Below, one piece after another: positions 36,035 through 43,385 of a DNA stretch of 64,000 bases (its first letter is position 1; each line of letters begins with the position of its first letter). The stretch spans positions 1-64,000 of the forward strand of contig NZ_FOXQ01000001.1 in assembly GCF_900115755.1 (NCBI RefSeq). The letters run 5' to 3'. The notes under the pieces were generated by a model. That model saw only the letters and a program-made list of their open reading frames with translations, ran no database searches and was not told where the DNA came from. The position numbers were made by a program, and so were the translations under genes. The stretch comes from Parafilimonas terrae (GTDB lineage Bacteria; Bacteroidota; Bacteroidia; Chitinophagales; Chitinophagaceae).

Positions 36035-38806
36035 ATGCGCTATACACTATTTATTTTATTGCTGCTGATATTTTCATTTGCACATGCCCAGGAGTTTGGC
36101 GGCGAACCCGCTTTAGTAAAATGGAAACAAATAAATAATGATACCGTAAGAATTATTTTTCCTGACGGCTGGGATAGTATTGCTAAACGTGTTGCAACCG
36201 TTACTTCAAATGAACAGTTGCATTTTGCAAGCACAATAGGAAGCCTCAACAGGAAAGTAAATATTGTATTGCACAATCAAACCGTTTTCTCAAACGGGTT
36301 TGTTGCATTAGGCCCCCGGCGCAGCGAATTTTTTCTTACGCCTGAACAAAATGCATTTGAATTAAGCGCAGTAAGCTGGAGCGATCTTTTAAGCATACAT
36401 GAATACAGGCATGTGGAACAATACAACAATTTTAATGTTGGCCTTTCGCATGTAATGCATATTTTATTCGGGCAAAACGGACAGGCTCTGGCAAACGCCG
36501 CTGCTGTGCCCGACTGGTTTTTTGAGGGAGACGCCGTATATAATGAAACTTTGCTTAGTGAACAGGGCCGTGGCAGGCTTCCATTATTTTTAAACGGTTA
36601 CAAAAGCCTGTGCATTGAAAACAAACATTACAGCTACATGAAATTGCGCAATGGCTCCTACCGCAATTTTATACCGGGTCATTATCCTTTGGGTTATATG
36701 CTGGTTGCTTATGGAAGGGAAAAATATGGCAATGATTTCTGGAAAAATGTAACGCACGATGCAGCTTCATTCAACAGCCTTTTTTATCCTATGCAGCATG
36801 CAGTGAAAAAACATGCCGGCATAACTTTTAATGATTTTGTGAAGCAGGCATTTAAATATTACCAGGAACAATGGAAAGGGCAATCTTACTCAAATCTTAC
36901 GTTTATTGATTCAACTGAAAAAAATAATGTAACCGACAATCAATATCCTTATATAACAAATGATGGTTCGGTTATTACATTGCAAAAAAGCTATAACCAC
37001 ATTCCGCAGTTTATAATAAGGCGGGCTGATGGCATTATGGAAAAAATTGCCGTAGAAGATATTACTACCAATGATTACTTCAGTTATAATAATGGTATAA
37101 TTGCCTACGCTTCGTTTAAACCCCATGCACGGTGGGGCAACCGGGAGTACAGTGAAATAAGATTGATTGATATCAACACAAAAAAAGAACGAAAGCTCAC
37201 TTCGCGTTCAAGATATTTCTCTCCGGATATTTCGCATAACGGAAGCATGATCATCGCCATTGAACAGGCAACAGATGGAAGTTCAAAGCTTGTGCTGCTT
37301 GATACAGGCGGAAATGTAAAGCGTACCATTGTTAATGACCAGGGCAATGTTTTTTCCCATCCCAAATTTTCTGCCAACGATAAATATATATATGTGTGCG
37401 ATAGGAAGGCTGATGGCAAAATGGGTATCATAAAGCAGGCTGTTACTGGTAAAGACCGTGAAGTAATTTTATCTTATAATAACAGGATTGTTGGGTTTCC
37501 CGTTGTACAAGGGGATACCTTATTATATAGTTGTTCCAATAACGGCAGGGATGAAATTTGGGCATACACCAGTTCAGCAAATAAGAATTACCGCCTTGCT
37601 TCTGCCGCTACAGGTTTATACCAGGCCAGCTTGCTAAATAATAAAATCATTACTGCTGCATTTACTGCAAATGGCTACAGGCTGGCCGAAGCAACACCTC
37701 AATGGGAATCAACAAATGAAAATGATACCTTAAAAAATTTATACGTATCCGGCCCATTTCAAAAACCATCCAATCAATTATTGAATAATGTTGGAGAAAG
37801 AAATTTTACTTCAAAACCTTATTCCAAAATCTCCGGCTTTTTTAATTTCCATAGCTATAATCCATATATCAGCGATCCCGATTATTCTTTCATATTATAC
37901 GGGCAGAATGTTTTAAACACAGTTCAAAGCCAGTTATATTATACTTATAACCGTGATGAACAATTCAGCCGTGCTGGCTACACGGGCATTTACGGAGGCT
38001 GGTACTTGCAGCCCTTTATTAATATAAACCAAACATGGAACAGAACGGCCCGGTTAAATGCCGACACCGTTCTTCATTGGAACGAAACCAAATTAAGCGG
38101 CGGGCTGCAATTGCCACTCAATTTAACCGGTGGAAGCCTGTACCGGAACTTAACCACTTCGGCCAGCTATAACTATGTCAGCACACAATGGACGGGCTTT
38201 GCAAAAAATTATTTTAAGAATGCAGGCTTTGGTTACACGCAGCTACGTTTGAATTACAGCCAGTACATACAACAGGCGGTTCAGCATATTAATCCCCGGT
38301 TTGGGCAATCAATAACCTTACAATTCAGAACCGGCAGCACGGCAAATCAATTATTGGCAAGTGGTTATCTGTATTTCCCGGGGCTGGGCAAAAACCATAG
38401 TATAATTGTTAACCTTGCCTGGCAGCAGCGGGATACTTCGGGCAAATATTATTATGATAACAATTTCCCTTTTTCAAGAGGTTATTCCGTGCCGGACTAT
38501 CCAAGAATGTATAAAGCTGGTTTTAATTATAATTTTCCATTGGCATATCCCGATTGGGGTTTTGGCAACATTGCCTACTGTTTAAGAATCCGCGGCAACC
38601 TGTTTTATGATTTCACACAAACCAAGAGTTTAAGAACGGGCAACCGTTTTAATTTTGCCTCCACCGGCGCTGAAATTTTCTTCGACACCAAATGGTGGAA
38701 CCAGCAGTTTGTAAGTTTCGGGCTGCGCTACAGCAGGCTTTTGAATAACGATTTTGAAAGAAGAAGCCCAAATCAGTGGGAAATTGTGCTGCCGTTAAGC
38801 TTATAA
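36035..38806 (+). CDS. Gluzincin-like peptidase / beta-propeller / outer-membrane protein
   Basis: Starting at 36035 (MRYTLFILL) gives a signal ending AHAQ; the ATG 9 codons upstream adds a poor leader. The 923-aa protein has three parts. Residues about 20-290 resemble an M1/M61-like gluzincin with HEYRH (H122, E123, H126) and a distant Glu in DWFFEGDAVY (E164). Residues about 300-570 are TolB/PD40-like propeller blades (YFSPDISHNGSMIIAIEQ, HPKFSANDKYIYV). From about 620 to the end are aromatic alternating strands resembling a 12-16-strand outer-membrane barrel. It would be an outer-membrane protease with a surface or periplasmic propeller. Substrate unknown. Confidence 0.7.
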   Translation: MRYTLFILLLLIFSFAHAQEFGGEPALVKWKQINNDTVRIIFPDGWDSIAKRVATVTSNEQLHFASTIGSLNRKVNIVLHNQTVFSNGFVALGPRRSEFFLTPEQNAFELSAVSWSDLLSIHEYRHVEQYNNFNVGLSHVMHILFGQNGQALANAAAVPDWFFEGDAVYNETLLSEQGRGRLPLFLNGYKSLCIENKHYSYMKLRNGSYRNFIPGHYPLGYMLVAYGREKYGNDFWKNVTHDAASFNSLFYPMQHAVKKHAGITFNDFVKQAFKYYQEQWKGQSYSNLTFIDSTEKNNVTDNQYPYITNDGSVITLQKSYNHIPQFIIRRADGIMEKIAVEDITTNDYFSYNNGIIAYASFKPHARWGNREYSEIRLIDINTKKERKLTSRSRYFSPDISHNGSMIIAIEQATDGSSKLVLLDTGGNVKRTIVNDQGNVFSHPKFSANDKYIYVCDRKADGKMGIIKQAVTGKDREVILSYNNRIVGFPVVQGDTLLYSCSNNGRDEIWAYTSSANKNYRLASAATGLYQASLLNNKIITAAFTANGYRLAEATPQWESTNENDTLKNLYVSGPFQKPSNQLLNNVGERNFTSKPYSKISGFFNFHSYNPYISDPDYSFILYGQNVLNTVQSQLYYTYNRDEQFSRAGYTGIYGGWYLQPFININQTWNRTARLNADTVLHWNETKLSGGLQLPLNLTGGSLYRNLTTSASYNYVSTQWTGFAKNYFKNAGFGYTQLRLNYSQYIQQAVQHINPRFGQSITLQFRTGSTANQLLASGYLYFPGLGKNHSIIVNLAWQQRDTSGKYYYDNNFPFSRGYSVPDYPRMYKAGFNYNFPLAYPDWGFGNIAYCLRIRGNLFYDFTQTKSLRTGNRFNFASTGAEIFFDTKWWNQQFVSFGLRYSRLLNNDFERRSPNQWEIVLPLSL

Positions 38807-38912
38807 ACCGGCTTCCAGATATAATTTTGTAGAAATCTGTAAATAGTCATTATTTAACTACTCTTTTAGGTTTGAAAATTTTCAAAAATTTTCTCAATTA
38901 ATTGTATTCCTA

Positions 38913-38920
38913 TATCTTTG
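38913..38920 (+). promoter_or_regulatory. -7 element of the infA operon
   Basis: TATCTTTG matches TAnnTTTG and lies 13 bp before the infA ATG, implying a leader of only a few nucleotides. No clear -33 TTTG is seen. It suggests that infA-rplQ has its own promoter here instead of being driven from the upstream ribosomal genes. Confidence 0.5.
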
Positions 38921-38933
38921 CGCTCCCAAATTT

Positions 38934-39152
38934 ATGTCCAAACAATCATTAATTCAACAAGACGGCGCTATAATAGAAGCATTAAGTAACGCTATGTTCA
39001 GAGTTAAATTGGAAAATGGCCATGAAATATTGGCCACAATTTCGGGAAAAATGCGCATGCATTACATAAGGATTCTTCCCGGCGATAAAGTGAAGGTGGA
39101 AATGAGTCCTTACGACCTTTCAAGAGGAAGAATTATTCTCAGGTATAAATAA
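38934..39152 (+). CDS. infA: Translation initiation factor IF-1
   Basis: This 72-aa OB-fold protein binds the 30S A site during initiation. The sequence is canonical: [57 protein letters not shown]. It is the first gene of the infA-rpmJ-rpsM-rpsK-rpsD-rpoA-rplQ cluster, but the gene before it is an unrelated outer-membrane protein, not secY or map. Confidence 0.97.
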   Translation: MSKQSLIQQDGAIIEALSNAMFRVKLENGHEILATISGKMRMHYIRILPGDKVKVEMSPYDLSRGRIILRYK

Positions 39153-39160
39153 GTTATAAA

Positions 39161-39196
39161 CGAGCTGACAGCTGAATGCTGACGGCTGAAAGCTAA
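39161..39196 (+). repeat. agct-type palindromic spacer, infA-rpmJ
   Basis: The spacer is a run of gctga/agctg words (gagctgacagctgaatgctg, then acggctgaaagct). Similar words fill three other spacers of this operon: rpmJ-rpsM at about 39327-39365, rpsD-rpoA at about 41026-41060 and rpoA-rplQ at 42186-42223. Confidence 0.55.
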
Positions 39197-39201
39197 ATAA
39201 A

Positions 39202-39318
39202 ATGAAAGTAAGAGCTTCAGTAAAAAAACGCAGTGCAGATTGCAAAATCGTTCGCAGGAAAGGCAAACTGTACATTATAAACAAGAAGAATCCCCGCTAT
39301 AAGCAGCGCCAGGGATAG
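39202..39318 (+). CDS. rpmJ: 50S ribosomal protein L36
   Basis: This 38-aa protein reads [17 protein letters not shown], then NPRYKQRQG at the end. It keeps only one (C14) of the three cysteines, and Tyr replaces the zinc-binding His, so it is the zinc-free form. It is too short to appear in many gene predictions. Located 49 bp after infA. Confidence 0.95.
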   Translation: MKVRASVKKRSADCKIVRRKGKLYIINKKNPRYKQRQG

Positions 39319-39403
39319 GAGAAGAAGCCATGAGCCGTGAGCCAAAATGCCACAGCCCAGAAGCTACACAAGTAAAAAGTAATAAAAACAATAAACAGAA
39401 ATT

Positions 39404-39784
39404 ATGGCTCGTATTGCCGGGGTTGATTTACCAAAAAATAAAAGAGGCGAAATAGGTTTAACCTATATCTACGGGATTGGCCGTTCCACAGCCCGCTACA
39501 TTTTGGATAAAGCAAATATTAATTACGATAAGAAAGTAAATGATTGGGATGATGATGATCTTAACCAGATCCGTTCTATTATTACCAATGAAGTTAAAGT
39601 GGAAGGTGCACTGCGCAGTGAAGTTCAAATGAACATTAAGCGTCTTTTGGATATTGCCTGCTACCGTGGCCTTCGCCATCGTAAAGGATTGCCGGTTCGT
39701 GGCCAGCGCACCCGCACAAACAGCCGCACCAGGAAAGGCAAGCGTAAAACAGTTGCCGGTAAAAAGAAGGCGCCTAAGAAATAA
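39404..39784 (+). CDS. rpsM: 30S ribosomal protein S13
   Basis: This 126-aa head protein of the 30S subunit contacts the P-site tRNA and the inter-subunit bridge. Sequence is canonical: [52 protein letters not shown], with a Lys-rich tail (KKKAPKK). It follows rpmJ by 85 bp in the alpha-type operon. Confidence 0.97.
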   Translation: MARIAGVDLPKNKRGEIGLTYIYGIGRSTARYILDKANINYDKKVNDWDDDDLNQIRSIITNEVKVEGALRSEVQMNIKRLLDIACYRGLRHRKGLPVRGQRTRTNSRTRKGKRKTVAGKKKAPKK

Positions 39785-39842
39785 TTAATTAAATAAACGG
39801 CCGGAGCTTTTCCGGTTGATTACCTTTCAGATAATATAAAAA

Positions 39843-40253
39843 ATGGCAAAAGCAGCAAAATCACAGGCAGGCGGAAAAGCCGCAGCAAAAAAGAGAATAG
39901 TAAAAGTAGATGCTTACGGCGATGCACACATCAATGCTACTTTTAATAATCTTATTGTGTCTTTAACCAATAAGCAGGGCCAGGTTATAAGCTGGTCATC
40001 TGCCGGTAAAATGGGTTTCCGCGGTTCTAAAAAGAACACACCTTATGCAGCACAAATGGCCGCACAGGATGCAGCAAAAGTAGCTGTGGACGCAGGTTTG
40101 AGAAGAGTGGATGTATATGTAAAAGGCCCCGGGGCCGGCCGTGAAGGCGCTATTCGCGCTTTGGCAACAAGCGGTATTGAGGTTTCTATGATAAAAGACG
40201 TTACGCCTTTACCGCACAACGGTTGCCGTCCTCCCAAGAAAAGAAGAGTATAA
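39843..40253 (+). CDS. rpsK: 30S ribosomal protein S11
   Basis: This 136-aa protein shapes the 30S platform and the mRNA exit. It has an Ala/Lys-rich N-terminal extension (about 1-18), then [40 protein letters not shown] and the canonical C-terminus [16 protein letters not shown]. It lies 58 bp after rpsM. Confidence 0.97.
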   Translation: MAKAAKSQAGGKAAAKKRIVKVDAYGDAHINATFNNLIVSLTNKQGQVISWSSAGKMGFRGSKKNTPYAAQMAAQDAAKVAVDAGLRRVDVYVKGPGAGREGAIRALATSGIEVSMIKDVTPLPHNGCRPPKKRRV

Positions 40254-40260
40254 ATTAATT

Positions 40261-40340
40261 ACGATTTCTGATTTACGACTTACGATTTTAAGCCAGGTTG
40301 AGTTTTTTTTAAATCGTAAATCTAAAATTGTAAATCGTAT
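40261..40340. repeat. gatttacgattt-type repeat, rpsK-rpsD spacer
   Basis: Several copies of gatttacga(c/t)tt and its complement (aaatcgtaaatc, gtaaatcgtat) form nested hairpins on either side of a T8 run. A related unit lies at 46462-46517 between rsmI and purS. They appear to be dispersed non-coding repeats. Confidence 0.6.
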
Positions 40341-40419
40341 ATTTCAATAACCGGGTGCAGCATTTATTTTAAGATTTTTAATGATGCTGCATCGTCACTA
40401 AAAAATCAAGCATATAATT

Positions 40420-41025
40420 ATGGCACGTTACAACGGACCTAAAACAAAGATCAGCCGTATTTTCGGTGAACCTATCTTAGGCAATGGCAAGTGGTTAAAT
40501 AAAAACAGCAACCCTCCCGGCCAGCACGGCGCCAGCCGCAAACGCAAAACTTTAGGCGAATACGCTATTCAGCTTAAGGAAAAACAAAAAGCTAAATACA
40601 CTTACGGCGTTTTAGAGCGCCAGTTCCGCAAAACATTTGATGAAGCTTCCCGCATTAAAGGCGTAACAGGTGAAAACCTCATTAAGCTGCTGGAAGCCCG
40701 TTTAGATAATACGGTATTCCGTTTAGGCATCGCCCCTTCAAGGCCGGCGGCACGCCAGCTTGTTTCTCATAAACATGTTACTGTAAACGGCGTTATTGTA
40801 AACATTCCTTCTTACCAGCTTAAACCCGGCGATAAAATTGCGTTGAAACCAAAAAGCAACGACAACAGCTCTATCACCAGCCAGGTTCGCGGTAAAAACC
40901 CCAAGTTTAACTGGCTTGACTGGAATGAAACTGAAAAACAAGGTGTTTTCATTACGTGGCCTGAAAGGGAAAGCGTTCCTGAAAATATTAAGGAGCAACT
41001 GATAGTGGAATTGTACAGCAAATAA
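40420..41025 (+). CDS. rpsD: 30S ribosomal protein S4
   Basis: This 201-aa primary 16S rRNA binder nucleates 30S assembly and usually autoregulates the alpha operon. The N-terminal domain lacks the cysteine knuckle (zinc-free form). The S4 RNA-binding domain is at about 93-155 (LEARLDNTVFRLGIAPSRPAARQLVSHKHV). It ends ENIKEQLIVELYSK. Located 166 bp after rpsK, with a repeat-filled spacer between. Confidence 0.97.
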   Translation: MARYNGPKTKISRIFGEPILGNGKWLNKNSNPPGQHGASRKRKTLGEYAIQLKEKQKAKYTYGVLERQFRKTFDEASRIKGVTGENLIKLLEARLDNTVFRLGIAPSRPAARQLVSHKHVTVNGVIVNIPSYQLKPGDKIALKPKSNDNSSITSQVRGKNPKFNWLDWNETEKQGVFITWPERESVPENIKEQLIVELYSK

Positions 41026-41187
41026 ACTATCAGCCCTGAGCTATGAGCTTTCAGCTTTGCCGCCCGGGGTTCGGAACGTACAAGGGAGTCCACGATTAAA
41101 ATCGGGATAGATGACACAACCGGCGATGCCACAAAGCCCAAAAGCCGGTAACATAAAAAATAAAAACAAAAAACAAAGGAATATAAA

Positions 41188-42186
41188 ATGGCCATTTTAA
41201 ACTTCCAGAAACCGGATAAAATTATATTACAGAAAGTAACTGATTTTGAAGGTTCTTTCGAATTTCGCCCGCTGGAGCAGGGTTACGGTTTAACCATCGG
41301 TAACGCTTTGCGCAGGGTATTATTAAGCAGCCTTGAAGGCTACGCCATCACCAGCATTAAAATTGAAGGCGTTGACCATGAGTTTGCTACCATTAAAGGC
41401 GTTACAGAAGATGTAACTGAAATTATCCTTAACCTGAAGCAGGTTAGGTTTAAGAAAACAGTGGAACACGATGTAGCAACTGAAAAAATTGTTTTAAGCG
41501 TAAAGAATAAAGCTGAATTTACCGCGGGCATGCTGAACGATGGCCTGCAGAGCTTCCAGGTAATGAACCCTGACCTTGTGATCTGCACAATGGACCAGAG
41601 CGCAAAACTGGACGTGGAATTCACTATTTCAAAAGGCCGCGGTTATGTGCCTGCTGAAGAAAACCGTGCAAAAGACCTTCCGCTTGGCTATATTCCAATC
41701 GATTCTATTCACACGCCTATAAAGAATGTAAAATACGCAGTTGAAAACTACCGCGTAGAACAAAGGACAGACTATGAAAAACTGTTGCTTGATGTTTCTA
41801 CCGATGGCACCATCAACCCGGAAGAAGCCGTAAAACAGGCTTCCCGTATTTTAATCCAGCATTTAATGATTATCACCGACGAAAACATCACTTTCGATAA
41901 CAAAGAAGATCGTAAAGAAGATGTGGTGGATGAACAAATGCTGCAATTGCGCAAAGTGCTGAAAACGCCGCTGGAAGATTTAGACCTTTCCGTACGCGCT
42001 TTCAACTGCTTAAAAGCTGCAAAAATCAACAGCTTAAGCGAACTGGTACAGTACGAACAGGAAGATTTGATGAAGTTCCGCAACTTCGGCCAGAAATCTT
42101 TAAGCGAAATAGAACAGGTGCTCGGCGAAAGAGGCCTGCACTTTGGAATGGATTTGTCTAAATTAGGTTTAGACGACATCAATTAA
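41188..42186 (+). CDS. rpoA: RNA polymerase alpha subunit
   Basis: This 332-aa protein is the assembly platform of RNA polymerase. The N-terminal domain is intact ([26 protein letters not shown], then [17 protein letters not shown]). The C-terminal domain at about 250-320 ([39 protein letters not shown]) contacts regulators and UP elements. In the conserved place between rpsD and rplQ. Confidence 0.97.
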   Translation: MAILNFQKPDKIILQKVTDFEGSFEFRPLEQGYGLTIGNALRRVLLSSLEGYAITSIKIEGVDHEFATIKGVTEDVTEIILNLKQVRFKKTVEHDVATEKIVLSVKNKAEFTAGMLNDGLQSFQVMNPDLVICTMDQSAKLDVEFTISKGRGYVPAEENRAKDLPLGYIPIDSIHTPIKNVKYAVENYRVEQRTDYEKLLLDVSTDGTINPEEAVKQASRILIQHLMIITDENITFDNKEDRKEDVVDEQMLQLRKVLKTPLEDLDLSVRAFNCLKAAKINSLSELVQYEQEDLMKFRNFGQKSLSEIEQVLGERGLHFGMDLSKLGLDDIN

Positions 42187-42223
42187 AAGCTAATAGCTGT
42201 TGGCTGGTAGCTGATAGCTTTTT
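42186..42223 (+). repeat. agct-type palindromic spacer, rpoA-rplQ
   Basis: aagctaatagct and agctgatagctt form an imperfect inverted repeat separated by gttggctggt, directly after the rpoA stop. It belongs to the same word family as the other spacers of this operon. Confidence 0.55.
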
Positions 42224-42275
42224 CATAACAGCCTTGCAATTCCTTGACACGGTGTAAGGCTAAAAACAAAACGTC

Positions 42276-42857
42276 ATGCGTCACGGAGATAAAATTAAAA
42301 ACTTAAGCCGCACAAAGGCACACAGGGATGCGTTGCTGGCCAACCTTGGCAGCCAGTTAATCGTTAATAAACGCATTGTAACCACACTGGCAAAAGCTAA
42401 ATCTTTAAGGGTTTATGTGGAACCGCTGATTACCAAAACACGCAAAGGTGAAAGCAAGGAGCGAATTATGCACCAGCACCGCGTAGTGTTCAGCTATTTG
42501 AAAGATAAGCATGCTGTAAAGGAATTATTTACAGTAGTTGGCCCTAAAGTGGCAAGCCGCCCCGGTGGTTATACCCGCATTATTAAATTAGGCACCCGTA
42601 CAGGTGATAATGCTGAACTGGCCCTGATAGAACTGGTTGATTTCAACGAAGTTTATGGTAAAACTGCCGATACTGCTGCTGAAGCAGGCAAGAAAACACG
42701 CCGTGGCCGCGCTAAAAAATCTGCTGCGCCCAAGGCTGAAGCTGCCGCTGAAGCAAAAGCTGAAACACCTGCAGTAGAAGAAGCAACTGTGGTTGAAGAA
42801 ACCCCTGCAGCTCCGGTGGAAGGCGAGGCTGATGTGCAGAAAGGCACCGAAGAATAA
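42276..42857 (+). CDS. rplQ: 50S ribosomal protein L17 with acidic tail
   Basis: The first 125 or so of 193 aa are canonical L17, which lies near the peptide exit tunnel ([58 protein letters not shown]). The remaining 65 residues form an Ala/Glu/Lys-rich, probably disordered tail ([22 protein letters not shown]). Such tails occur in Bacteroidota L17. It is the last gene of the operon and a strong terminator follows. Confidence 0.96.
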   Translation: MRHGDKIKNLSRTKAHRDALLANLGSQLIVNKRIVTTLAKAKSLRVYVEPLITKTRKGESKERIMHQHRVVFSYLKDKHAVKELFTVVGPKVASRPGGYTRIIKLGTRTGDNAELALIELVDFNEVYGKTADTAAEAGKKTRRGRAKKSAAPKAEAAAEAKAETPAVEEATVVEETPAAPVEGEADVQKGTEE

Positions 42858-42873
42858 TAAGTTTCTTACTTAA

Positions 42874-42927
42874 TACATAAAAAATAAAGAGAGGTTGAAC
42901 ATTCAACCTCTCTTTATTTTTTATGTA
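42874..42927 (+). terminator. Strong terminator of the ribosomal operon
   Basis: A perfect 25-bp inverted repeat (core agagaggttga / tcaacctctct) encloses a 4-nt loop at 42899-42902 and contains A6/T6 runs. It starts 16 bp after the rplQ stop. Confidence 0.9.
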
Positions 42928-43032
42928 TGCCTGATTTTCCGGGATTGATTACCGGGAAATGACCTCTACCGGCTTCTTAGGCTGAATTATCCTGCCATAA
43001 ATCCCTTGTTGGAGACCGGGTAATTCATTCTT

Positions 43033-43385
43033 TATACCTTTTTATTGATCTTTTATACCTTTTTTCTCTAAAAACATACCCTAAAACCCGGTAATCGTAC
43101 CTTTTTATTAAAAAAACATACCTTTTTTCTGAATAATCATACCCTTTTTCTGAGTAATCGTACCCTTTTATTGAATAATTACACCCTAAAACCGGTAAAA
43201 CGCACCCTTTTCCCGATCATTCCAATCCTTTTCCCGATCATTCCAATCCCTTTCCCGATTATTTCAATCCTTTTCCCGATTGATTCAATCCTTTTCCCGA
43301 TCATTTCAATCCTTTTCCCGATTGATTCAATCCTTTTCCCGGTTATTTCAATCCTTTTTCAGGATAAATTAAATCCTTTTCAGGC
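43033..43385. repeat. Tandem array, about 17 units of 20-22 bp
   Basis: The convergent gap between rplQ and the M1 aminopeptidase is filled by degenerate tandem units. The right part is homogeneous (aatccttttcccgatcattcc-type, eight consecutive 21-bp units from about 43224). The left part is more diverged (cataccctttttctgagtaatc-type). The array ends at the aminopeptidase stop codon. On the minus strand many units spell heptapeptides such as DYSEKGY or NQSGKGL, but stops and 20/22-bp units break the frame. Confidence 0.8.

Noticed and set aside
42712-42906. 64-aa minus-strand frames opposite rplQ tail
   Set aside because: They mirror the Ala/Glu-rich codons of the L17 extension and its terminator hairpin.
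43033-43385. CRISPR array
   Set aside because: Units are contiguous 20-22-bp degenerate repeats with no unique spacers of constant length and no cas genes nearby.
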